A stretch of 64,000 bases of DNA. Source: a virus. The DNA is taken from IMG/VR virus record IMGVR_UViG_3300007512_000010, positions 1 through 64,000 of that record; one strand, 5' to 3'. The translations under genes were made by a program, and so were the position numbers. This document shows, piece after piece, positions 52,885 through 62,200 of this stretch (positions are counted from its first letter, which is position 1; each line of letters begins with the position of its first letter). The notes under the pieces were generated by a model. The model saw only the letters and a program-made list of their open reading frames with translations, had not been told where the DNA came from and did no database searches.

Positions 52885-55377
52885 ATGACACTCAGACAGA
52901 GAGCGCTGACAGTCGGGAACCGACGAGTTGCCTCTCTTGAGGCGTTAAAAAAGCTCCCGACAAAAGGAATCGCAGACGTAACCGATGGGCAATTTGTCAT
53001 TGTTTCCACTGTTGAGTATTCAGCAATGGTTGGGGCGACGAACTACGTCTCACTTCCTGAACAAAGCACGGTATGGTCTGGGCCTAGTTCTGGGTACGCC
53101 TCTTTAGACGGGGGCTCCCAAGATTTAGCGGCCTCTTGGACAAAGGATGAGGTCTCCCTTGTTGGTGGTGCTGGAAACGTAATTTCGGTGTGGTTCAAGT
53201 TAGACGAGTTGGTTGACTCTACGCTGTTGCATATACCCACCCTTGAATCGGCGGGAACGGGTAACACAAGTAATCCATACGGTATTCGCGGGCTGTCTCT
53301 AAATGTTGGGAACCCTGTAGACCTGAACCCTAATTATGACATGCCGGGTAACCCAACGAACGTATTCAACCTTTACGTTTCTGCGAGTCTTTCGGTTGTC
53401 GCGAACAACCAAACGTCAGCCATCCAGTTTTCCAGGCAGACCGGATATGAATTATTATCGGATAAATGGTACAACGTTGTACTAAAGATGGACAACGCAG
53501 CTAAGACGTTGACCATATTTATTAATGGTAATGAGGTGTATTCGAATAACTTAGCGTACGACGCAGAGTTATCGGCAGTGTATGAGCTTTTGGGAATTCC
53601 GCAGGTAGATATTGAGCAGATTAAATTCAACGGCGAGAACTTAATAAATACGCATAATCTATATCTGGGCTCTCATACAGACGAGGAGGGTACCAAGGGT
53701 GGGTTTTTTCCTGGCTCCATTGATGAGTTTTTCTATTTTAATAGAAACGTAAGCGCCGATGAGGTCTCTACGTCTTTTTGGGCGAATGGCTCACCTACCA
53801 TCGGCATGGTGGATTTATCACAGTGTGCACATTATTGGTCCATTGGCGACACACTCCCTATACCAACAGAGACGAACAAGGTCAGATTTGAGGGGTTAAC
53901 CTCTTCATCGGTATTTCTAGAAACGCAAGAAGAGACCAAGGTTTACAGGGAAGAGACGTTTGAGACACAAATTGTTGTACGCACTTTGGGAGAAACACCG
54001 GCTGATGGTTTTGCGGAGACCAAGTCTTACGTCCCGTTGTCAGCCAGCTTTAAGGGAACAGAGTTCTCGTTGGGGTCTGATGGCGGGTTCGGCGTATTAG
54101 TCTCTAATAGTTCCTCATCTGATTGGGATAACTTTACGGATTGGACCAAGGGGACGATAGCTATCCCCTTTTATGTGGATGCTTCTACTCTTGTGGGTAA
54201 TCAGCCCACAGGAAAGTCGTGTTTGTTTAGTTTTGGGTATGAGGCGACTACCTCTAGCGACGAAAACGGGATCAGGGTGTACCTTTCTGGTACTTCGGCT
54301 GGTGGGTTGTCTCTCCATGTTGAGTTGGTTGATACAGGGGGAACCGTTTGGTCGTTAAGCGCACTGAATAAAATTGAGAATCTAGCGTGGAACTTCTGTG
54401 TTCTAAGCTTCGATTTTACTAGGGACGATATTCCTGAAGCGGTGTCTTTGTACCTGAATAAAGAGGTGGCGGATGTCCGATACTCCGCTTCTACAGATAC
54501 GTCCGTGCGAATCACCACGTCAGCACCCACGTTTAAGCGTATTTGTTTGGGCGCGATACCTACCGAGGATAATGGGTCAATTACCTATAAGAGCCCCTTC
54601 TACGGGAAGCTTGATCAGGTTATTCTTTCTGCGCACGGTGACCCAAGTGAGCACGGAACGAACATTTTGTTTTCTGAATCTGATACAGCGTTTGAGCCGG
54701 GAAATCTTCTTAGCCACTGGAAGTTCACCGGCCAGGATTCTCTGGGTATCAACGGGGTATATGGGCCGGAAAATCGTGTAGAGAACAGTGTGTACCCAGG
54801 CACGCCGAACACCATCGAAGGCCCAGACTCTTTTGGTTTAGATCTGTTTGGTTTGGGCGTAGATACCGTTGATACGACAACATTGGTGGTCTCTGAGGGA
54901 CACAGTGGGACTACTCTCCCTGTTCCGAGGGCGGTTCCCGACAACTGGGGAACTTATTATTTCGACAAAGACCGAAAAGATTTTTCAGAGGAGTATTCCA
55001 ATGAACCCGACTATGGCTTTATAGTAGTAAGACCAGACGACAGAGATTCCGAGCAATCGGGGCGCTGGGTCTCGGTTATATCCTACTCCGTATGGACTGC
55101 ATATCTATTTGGGTCTTCACAAGCTGACCTCCGAATTGAGGAGGGTCATTTAGCTAATGTAGAAGAGGGCGACTTAGCGGTTTTTAATCGCGACGGTAAT
55201 ATCGTTCCTATCGAACCAGTAGAGCAGTGGGTCAGTCCAACCTTTTTCGCAAATGCGGTACCTCTCCCGAATAGTTCGGGGTTAAAAGGTCAACGGTGTT
55301 ATGACGGCACATATATGTATGAGTGCGTAGCTCCTAATACGTGGGTGCGTTATCCAATCACGAACGGTTGGGAATAA
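52885..55377 (+). CDS. LamG-like fibre/adhesin protein (830 aa)
   Basis: I use ATG 52885 with GGGAG at 52871-52875. The in-frame TTG at 52852 has no ribosome site. Residues 1-45 are a fibre-type N-terminus (ASLEALKKLPTKGIADVTDG). Two concanavalin-like (LamG/Laminin_G_3) domains follow: about 80-300 (ISVWFKLDELVDS; WYNVVLKMDNAAKTLTIFI; GSIDEFFYFNRNVSADEV) and about 420-620 (GTIAIPFYVDASTL; FYGKLDQVILSAHG). The last 50 residues, GLKGQRCYDGTYMYECVAP and NTWVRYP, form a short end module common on phage fibres. The protein likely binds host glycans. Confidence 0.78.
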   Translation: MTLRQRALTVGNRRVASLEALKKLPTKGIADVTDGQFVIVSTVEYSAMVGATNYVSLPEQSTVWSGPSSGYASLDGGSQDLAASWTKDEVSLVGGAGNVISVWFKLDELVDSTLLHIPTLESAGTGNTSNPYGIRGLSLNVGNPVDLNPNYDMPGNPTNVFNLYVSASLSVVANNQTSAIQFSRQTGYELLSDKWYNVVLKMDNAAKTLTIFINGNEVYSNNLAYDAELSAVYELLGIPQVDIEQIKFNGENLINTHNLYLGSHTDEEGTKGGFFPGSIDEFFYFNRNVSADEVSTSFWANGSPTIGMVDLSQCAHYWSIGDTLPIPTETNKVRFEGLTSSSVFLETQEETKVYREETFETQIVVRTLGETPADGFAETKSYVPLSASFKGTEFSLGSDGGFGVLVSNSSSSDWDNFTDWTKGTIAIPFYVDASTLVGNQPTGKSCLFSFGYEATTSSDENGIRVYLSGTSAGGLSLHVELVDTGGTVWSLSALNKIENLAWNFCVLSFDFTRDDIPEAVSLYLNKEVADVRYSASTDTSVRITTSAPTFKRICLGAIPTEDNGSITYKSPFYGKLDQVILSAHGDPSEHGTNILFSESDTAFEPGNLLSHWKFTGQDSLGINGVYGPENRVENSVYPGTPNTIEGPDSFGLDLFGLGVDTVDTTTLVVSEGHSGTTLPVPRAVPDNWGTYYFDKDRKDFSEEYSNEPDYGFIVVRPDDRDSEQSGRWVSVISYSVWTAYLFGSSQADLRIEEGHLANVEEGDLAVFNRDGNIVPIEPVEQWVSPTFFANAVPLPNSSGLKGQRCYDGTYMYECVAPNTWVRYPITNGWE

Positions 55378-55380
55378 TAT

Positions 55381-58377
55381 ATGGCCCCAAAGCTAGACAG
55401 CGTAGAATTTTATTCGAGTAACGACCGAGCACTTTATACGAACGGGAGACCGTTTTTTGTTGCCCAAACCCCCCTAATATTAGGGTTCGTTGAGATAGTA
55501 GGTCTTTCTCCTGCTGTCTTGTTTGTAAACGGCCTTGAATCAATAACACAGGAGATACAACTCATGGCTTTTAATTTAGCGGACTATTCAGTCCAAATCA
55601 AAGACCAGCTAGACGACGCGGTTGGGGGCATTACAGTAGCCTCAATCGACGAAGTCAGCTTAGAATCGGCAGACGTACACTGCTTGATCGATCCGAGTAC
55701 CAAACTCGGAACGAAGAAGCTTGTTATTACCACGCAATCAGGCGTGTTTAGCAAGGATCATGCAGCGATCTGTATTCCCAATGACCTTCGTTCCTTTTTC
55801 CCTTCGGAAGCTGGCGCTCGGGATGGTGCCCCCGGTGGTGATGGCGTTCTTCCATACCAACCCGGTGGGAGCCCCACTCTCTCTTTGAGTGGTTTCGGGA
55901 TGTACCACCTCAACAACGGCATCTTTTCTGCCGCTGGCTTGGGTATTCATCAGCCAGGGGTTTCTGGCCAAGCCCAGGGTTGGGTATCCGGGGCCTTGTC
56001 GGCCGGGAGCCTTGACTTTGCCGCTGGTGCTCAGATCCCGCTTATGGTCGATATTATGGACCACGCGACTGGTAACCTAAATACACTCATTGAGGTTTCT
56101 AGTGTGACCGTAGCTGGTAGGGATCAGGCTGATCGCCTCGCGGCATCTGCTGCGCTGAGCATCCCTGCTTCCGACGCGATGGCCAACTCACTGCTTCCAG
56201 AGGGCAAGAAGGACTACTCTGTCCGTCTTCGCGCTTGGGACGGTAATACTGCGTTAAGAACGGCTGTTTCGAAGAATGCGGGTGATCCCGGTGATGCACT
56301 CGCGTTTCAGATTGCTCTGGAGCCGATTGCTTCGGCTACTGCAACGATTGTTGACGCGACTGGTAGTGCTGTTGCCCTTGCGGCGGCTGATCTGACTGCG
56401 GGCGTAGGTGGAACTAGAGACCTCACGGTCACATGTGCTGCCGCTGGTTCCCGTGCGTGTCTGGGGACTCAATTGGGTCACGGTGTTACCATCACTCACG
56501 ATGTGTTCACTAGTAAGGCGTTCAACGTCAGTAACAAAGCAGTGGACCCTATTGATGCGACCGGTAAGATCCTGTCGTGTGAGTACAGCATCCCAGCCGA
56601 TTCCCCTCAGGGAACTTGGAACGTTAAGGTCTTTGGTGACCAAAACGGTGCTGGTATTGGGGTAACGGTTGGTCAGGTAACGCTGTCGGCGCAGGATATT
56701 GTCGTTAACGTCACTTCTCTCAACATCGCTTCGGTGGCCCCTGGTCCATTTGACGCTGCTGATAACCAAGCCCAAGAATGGGGCGAGATGGCTTCGTGGG
56801 CACTCGAACTGGCTGCTGGGGCAAACCTTCCCGGCGCTGGAGAGGGAACCGCTCTTTGGGGTTATCTCAAGAAGGAGTCGGGTGGAGCTACGTTCACACT
56901 ACCTCTGGAAAATGTTGCCATCATTGATGATGACTCCATGACCTTTGACGTAGACCTTCGTGCCGCTAACGATGCAAACCATCTGAATGGCGCGGACCTA
57001 GATCGTCTGAAGCACACCGGTGTCTTTACGTTGGTACTTGATGTGTATGAGCACGAAGACACTGACGCTGCTGCGGAAGAATTGTGGGGCGAGCCTGATG
57101 AGGGCGCAACCGCACTGTCTTCGGGATCGTATGATTCGGTGTTCATCACTTGTGAGAAGCCTGCTCCTCTTAATATTGCTGATACCACCCTTATGAGTGG
57201 CGCTGCAGCAGAGTACGCTGGTGTTCGAACTGCTGAGGCCGACCGTTGGGTTCAGGCGGGAACTGATTCCGCACTGGGTGCTTCTCATGATTTCGTCTAC
57301 GTTGGTGTCAACATGGCGGAAGCCGCTTACGAGGCTGGTGTAGATAACGACCCTGTTGCTGAACTTATCCAGGTCGGTTGTGAGATCACGAAGCAGGTCG
57401 ACGATGGTGCAGGCGGATGGACCACGGAAGTGGTGTCCTGTACTGTGGCTGATGACTTGGTTGCACCGCACGGTACGGGAGACAAGCTCTTCCTTATCAA
57501 TTCGGTGTTTGCTAGTGATGGCTCAACCTACAAGGAAGTCGATGGTCGGGAGCAGCGGGGTCTGAAGACTCAACTGACCCTGTCCGTGCAAGCGGTACAC
57601 GAAGTAGGCCAGTACGCGGCCAACGTCAGTACTGGTATTGAGTCTTCGCTTGACGGTGCCGGTGAAGAGGTAGAGGGTTCTCGATACGATGTTCGTATCA
57701 TGACTCGTGCTTGCGACTCCGACCAGTTCGCTGACAATGAGGCTTTGTTCTTTTCGGGAGACCGCTCGTTCTACACCTTCCCGTCCGCTATCCAGGGCGC
57801 TGATTTGGTTGATGCTTTGCTTGAGGTCGACGAGAGCGCCGCTCTTGAAGAGATCATTCAAATCGTCAGTGCACGCGGCCTCTACCCGGCACACGGCAAC
57901 GTGTTGCGGATTGCGGAACTCGCAAACACTGATATGCGTCTTTCTGGAGGAGCACCTTCCAAGATTGTCGGTGACGGCAGCGATCCCGTAAATGTTGCTG
58001 TTTCAGATCTCACCGGTGCTGTCAGCGCGGGCGTTGCGGATGTCGTTGATCTCTTTGCGCACGTTAGTGGTATCGAGATTGATTTCGTAGAAGCTGCGTC
58101 TTATGAGACTGAGGCTGGAAATCAGTTTGACGACGTTGTGAAGATGTGGATCCTTGATGTCGACACGGAGGGCTACACCGATGGTGAGCTTCTGACGGCT
58201 ATCAACGGAATGGCAGAGTACACCGGCCTTACGTCAGAGCACATTCTCCATGAGGATGCTGGCGGTAGTGAACTCATCACCTTCCAAACCAACCCGCAGG
58301 GTCTTGAGGATATTCGTATCGTCATGTTCTGCGATGGTACGGGTGGTGCCAACAGCGGTGGTGACAACATTGCGTAA
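55381..58377 (+). CDS. Large acidic structural/fibre protein of unknown family (998 aa)
   Basis: It starts three bases after the LamG-like gene; a weak GGGAAT site is present. Residues 1-60 hold a hydrophobic stretch (FFVAQTPLILGFVEIVGLS) followed by an Ala/Gly/Asp-rich body of likely Ig-like sheets. A collagen-like GAPGGDG (about 147-153) leads to SLSGFGMYHLNNGIFSAAG. The C-terminal 180 residues are helical and acidic (ADLVDALLEVDESAALEEI; DVVDLFAHVSGIEIDF). Codons appear more uniform than in neighbouring genes, consistent with high expression. It is followed by a strong hairpin, so it may be an abundant virion protein. No family is recognised. Confidence 0.68.
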   Translation: MAPKLDSVEFYSSNDRALYTNGRPFFVAQTPLILGFVEIVGLSPAVLFVNGLESITQEIQLMAFNLADYSVQIKDQLDDAVGGITVASIDEVSLESADVHCLIDPSTKLGTKKLVITTQSGVFSKDHAAICIPNDLRSFFPSEAGARDGAPGGDGVLPYQPGGSPTLSLSGFGMYHLNNGIFSAAGLGIHQPGVSGQAQGWVSGALSAGSLDFAAGAQIPLMVDIMDHATGNLNTLIEVSSVTVAGRDQADRLAASAALSIPASDAMANSLLPEGKKDYSVRLRAWDGNTALRTAVSKNAGDPGDALAFQIALEPIASATATIVDATGSAVALAAADLTAGVGGTRDLTVTCAAAGSRACLGTQLGHGVTITHDVFTSKAFNVSNKAVDPIDATGKILSCEYSIPADSPQGTWNVKVFGDQNGAGIGVTVGQVTLSAQDIVVNVTSLNIASVAPGPFDAADNQAQEWGEMASWALELAAGANLPGAGEGTALWGYLKKESGGATFTLPLENVAIIDDDSMTFDVDLRAANDANHLNGADLDRLKHTGVFTLVLDVYEHEDTDAAAEELWGEPDEGATALSSGSYDSVFITCEKPAPLNIADTTLMSGAAAEYAGVRTAEADRWVQAGTDSALGASHDFVYVGVNMAEAAYEAGVDNDPVAELIQVGCEITKQVDDGAGGWTTEVVSCTVADDLVAPHGTGDKLFLINSVFASDGSTYKEVDGREQRGLKTQLTLSVQAVHEVGQYAANVSTGIESSLDGAGEEVEGSRYDVRIMTRACDSDQFADNEALFFSGDRSFYTFPSAIQGADLVDALLEVDESAALEEIIQIVSARGLYPAHGNVLRIAELANTDMRLSGGAPSKIVGDGSDPVNVAVSDLTGAVSAGVADVVDLFAHVSGIEIDFVEAASYETEAGNQFDDVVKMWILDVDTEGYTDGELLTAINGMAEYTGLTSEHILHEDAGGSELITFQTNPQGLEDIRIVMFCDGTGGANSGGDNIA

Positions 58378-58401
58378 GTGATGTAGCCATCTAATAAAAC
58401 C

Positions 58402-58429
58402 GGGGAGGGGGGATTTTTCCCCCCTCCCC
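58402..58429. terminator. Perfect 11-bp GC hairpin, probable transcription terminator
   Basis: GGGGAGGGGGG (58402-58412) pairs perfectly with CCCCCCTCCCC (58419-58429) across the loop ATTTTT, 24 bases after the stop of the 998-residue gene. On the + strand the bases after it (AACCTTATTATCTTG) are only partly T-rich. On the - strand a GGTTTTATTAG follows. It may work in both directions. Confidence 0.65.
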
Positions 58430-58478
58430 AACCTTATTATCTTGTAATGAAAGACTGAGACCATTTTTATACTGCTGC

Positions 58479-58507
58479 TTTTCAACCCAGGTCTTGGGAT
58501 ATATGAT
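58479..58507 (+). promoter_or_regulatory. Candidate promoter for the last fibre genes
   Basis: TTTTCA (58479-58484) and TATGAT (58502-58507) are 17 bases apart, with four of six and five of six matches. They lie between the hairpin at 58402-58429 and the gene at 58571. The rest of the 193-base gap shows no open reading frame of note. Confidence 0.35.
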
Positions 58508-58570
58508 AAAAGCTGTTAGAGAAATAGGTACTTCACGCGCAGTATCTAAGTTATTTACAAGGACGCAACT

Positions 58571-59227
58571 ATGCTGTTATCCGATAAACTCGACCCGACA
58601 ATAAACGTAGCGATCGCTGTTATTAAGGATGGGAAACTAATTGAAGAGCGTTTTGGGCACAACGTCTTCACAAACACCGGGCGCAGTTGGTTGGCCAAGA
58701 TCATTGGTTCCGATAATTACAGCCAAGACCCCCCGAGCCCACACAACACAGACAAGATCAAGTACATCGGTTTCGGTTGTGGTGGAGCCCTACAAACAGA
58801 CACCGACTTTGCGACAGGCCAGACTGAATTAGTTACAGTAACGGCTATCCAAGACCCAATCCCGATTAGCGTTGATTTCGACCAGAGGCTATACCTGAAA
58901 CAGGTAGACAATCAATCGAATGATAGTGTCTATTTTCCGGGTGATTTTCGTACTAGGTTTATCTGTGATATTGCTGAGGATGAGCTATCTTTTGCTGGGA
59001 ACGTTACGAGGGTGTCTAATGTGGAAGTGGGAACGAGCGTTCCCATCACAGAGGCTGGCTTGTATTTGAGTTCCGCAAATCCGAGGTACACGCATGAAGC
59101 CAACCCGCCTCTCCCAGAAGAGGCAGATCCTGCAGCGTCTAATTACCTAGTCGCGTACAATATCTTTGATCCTATTCACGTGACGCCAAATGTTATTCTT
59201 CGCGTAGAGTGGGAAATTCGTTTCTAG
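58571..59227 (+). CDS. Small beta-rich tail/fibre-associated protein (218 aa)
   Basis: It begins at ATG 58571 with AAGGA upstream. Residues 10-35 (INVAIAVIKDGKLIEERFG, HNVFTNTGRSWLAKII) open a beta-rich fold. Residues 60-80 have KIKYIGFGCGGALQTD, a turn seen in small phage tail proteins that carry 'x-x-I-G-x-G' loops. The last 25 residues return to strands (VTPNVILRVEWEIRF). It is acidic, with no membrane helix. The place just before a giant fibre suggests a connector, adaptor or fibre chaperone. Confidence 0.68.
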   Translation: MLLSDKLDPTINVAIAVIKDGKLIEERFGHNVFTNTGRSWLAKIIGSDNYSQDPPSPHNTDKIKYIGFGCGGALQTDTDFATGQTELVTVTAIQDPIPISVDFDQRLYLKQVDNQSNDSVYFPGDFRTRFICDIAEDELSFAGNVTRVSNVEVGTSVPITEAGLYLSSANPRYTHEANPPLPEEADPAASNYLVAYNIFDPIHVTPNVILRVEWEIRF

Positions 59228-59236
59228 GAGCATATG

Positions 59237-62200
59237 ATGTCCTATAAGTATTTTGGGCGGTTAGTTGGGAAGGTATCTACGGGCGAGAAGGCACTAACCG
59301 AGTCTGCCCCAGCAAATACACTTACCCCGTTCGACCCACAGCAACCGGCCACAAAGTTTATGGCCTATGGGGAAGACGCTACTAGTCTAGCGTTTAACCG
59401 GGCTCTTGCAGCATTAGCGACTAATATCGAATCTATTAGTTCGGTACTAAATGCGATCACGCTAAAGAGCGCCGTGATCTCTCCCATGCAACTCTGGAAC
59501 GACGACGATTTCATGTCCGGTGGTTGGACCGGCGAAATTCTGTGGATGCGGGGCTCAGTCGTACTTAGCGATAATCACGATGTTGGTGATCAAGCCGACA
59601 TGATGAATGCGGCACTTACCACCAGCGATGATTTGGTAAGAACCGGTAAGACGGATTTACACCTTTCTGGTGGGACTAACGCAAGCGGAAGAGTCCCCGC
59701 TCAGTGGGTATACGTTGGGCAGACCCCCAACGAACTTCAAAGGCACGTCAAATTCCATAGGGTAGAAGGACAGTACGGTGGGGGAGTCCCCGGTGGCGGA
59801 GGTGCCGTACACCCAGAAGGGGCCACGGACTTATCTGTAGTTGCGAACCCCAATGAGACTGGTGGCCTCCAGCCTATCCAAGATACGCACCACACAGTTT
59901 GTCCTAGCGACGTATTTGAGAACGATACCGAGTACAACAGCGGTACAGGGTATTCGTACCACCAACCAAAGTACAAGAATCAAGAACAGCGCTTTTTGAC
60001 CAGCCAAGCTGCGTCAGGAATACCGCTGTATATCCCCCCAGTTAAGCGCATTAAAACAGACCTTCCGCCCTATAGTGGAAACGAGCGATATGCACGTATT
60101 GCCGAATGGGACACAGACGGCTTGTACATCAAAGACTACTCCTTTGATGAGTTGTATCTGAAGCCAGGGTGTTTCGTTGAAATCACCGGTGACGGTGCTG
60201 AGGGAGCCCAGGCAGGTAATAATGGACTTTTTCAGATTGCCGAAATTGTACCGGCTGACGCGAAACCGCCTACCGGAACCGGGTCAAAGGTCATCCTTAC
60301 ACGCGGGGGCCTCCATAAAGTAACTGTTCGAGATTACATGCAGTTTATGGAGGGGGAGTTTGTCTCTTGGAGAACCGCCCCGTATCACCAAGATTCGGGT
60401 GATCCTACAGATCCTGAAAGTACGGCGCTGAACCCGGCGCTTAGATCGAACTTTGCGCACATCGCGTTTGTCGTCCCACGCCCCGATCTCCTCAGAGATG
60501 ATCGCCCCGATGAGCGACCTGGAGACCTGTACCTGTCCGCAAGTACGGATACCACCAGATTCGTAACGAAAAACTACGACGGTGCTGACGGTTCTTACGA
60601 TTGGTCTCGCGGTGTTGCTCATGCTAGCGGTGGGGTAACGACGTACAACAGGTACGGCGGGCAACGCTCACGAAACAGCGTCGGCCTCCCCGATAAGGAG
60701 GACGGCGCGGAACAAAACTGGGGCCTCCTTCCCGGCACCTTCTTATTCCACGGACACGCACACATCTGGCCAGAAGACCACTCCGCAGGAGAGTGGGGCA
60801 TGGCCGCAGCTATCGGAGATATCAAGTTTGGCTCCGATGTTTTAGGTCCAGATGATGGTGTTCATAATGGCGTTGTTGCTGCTGGTGAGCCAGTCCTGTT
60901 CTCTTTGGAAACTGCTCCCGGCCTAATCTATGGTTGCGCTCCGTCTGGGTTTATTCTGAACCCTGTCCTTACCTTCCAAGACGGGAAGTCTTTTTATAGT
61001 GGTTCGTACCAAGCGCACATCAAAACCCTAAGCACCGTTCGAGAGAACCTGCTGTCAGCGATTAAGCCTGACTTCTTTACTGAGGGTCTAAACTTAGACG
61101 CAGGGCTTGATTTTGCGGACGCTATGAAGCTCCGAGGGTGGCAGTCGTTTCTACGCACAGGAACAGACGCCGAGATTGATAAGCAAACTACCGTAGAGCT
61201 TCCTTTGGGCGTTGGGCCTGGGATACCACACCCAAGAAATGATGGGTTGAACACGACGGACTCCCCAACCGCCCAGATACTTGGGAGTAGTTTGTGGGAG
61301 CTATACGTCGAGTGCACGGTTGCCGGTAAGCCTACGCTCACAGAAGCTTGGGAGGATAGTACGTGGGGCTGCTGGGGTGACTGGGTTCGGTTTGAGCACC
61401 CAGATAGTAATGTAGGTACTCATAAATTCCGCAGATATGCCGGGAAAATAATTTCAGCCGTCGCTGATCCAAACAACGATCAATGCGGAACAATCATTGT
61501 CGGGAGCGTTCACGCAGAACCTGAAGACGATGGCCCCGAACACGATCACCTAACTTTAGTGGGTCCAGGCGGATACCCATTCCAGGCTACTGACCAGAAT
61601 GGTACGCATGGTGATGCCGCTGGCGGCAGTACTTTTTACACAGATGGTGGCGATACTTGGCAGGTTAAGTACATCACCAAGGCCCCCGTTGTAACTAATT
61701 CTGAGGGTGTTAGTTTCGTTCCGTCACACGGACTGAATGCTGCTTACCACAACAACTTCTCTGCTAACGAGAATATGCGGTATTCGGGGCTAGTGAGCCC
61801 CGTGGACGGGCGAGCGGTTCAGTCTGCTACCGGTAACACCATCTATGAAAACCCGATGCGGCCGTTCACACTTGTTTTGCCAAACTGGCAGGACTGGGAA
61901 CGCTTTATCTGGCTTAGGTCCGATGCTGACCATGTCACCTTGGTCCGTTTGGACAGCAAACACCATGACTATGACGACGTTTGGTCTACCAACACCGAGC
62001 GCGAACAGGGGGCTCGGGTACGGATAGGGTACGGAAGGCTTAACGCTATTGCTCCACGGAAACAGGTGGATGATGACGGGGATAGCGAGATCGACACGAT
62101 CAAGTCCCAGGACGATTCCCTGACCTGGGCTAGTTCTACAGGTTATCACTACAACGTCTTTGGATTGGATAATTGGTACGCCTGGGCGCATGGCACTGTT

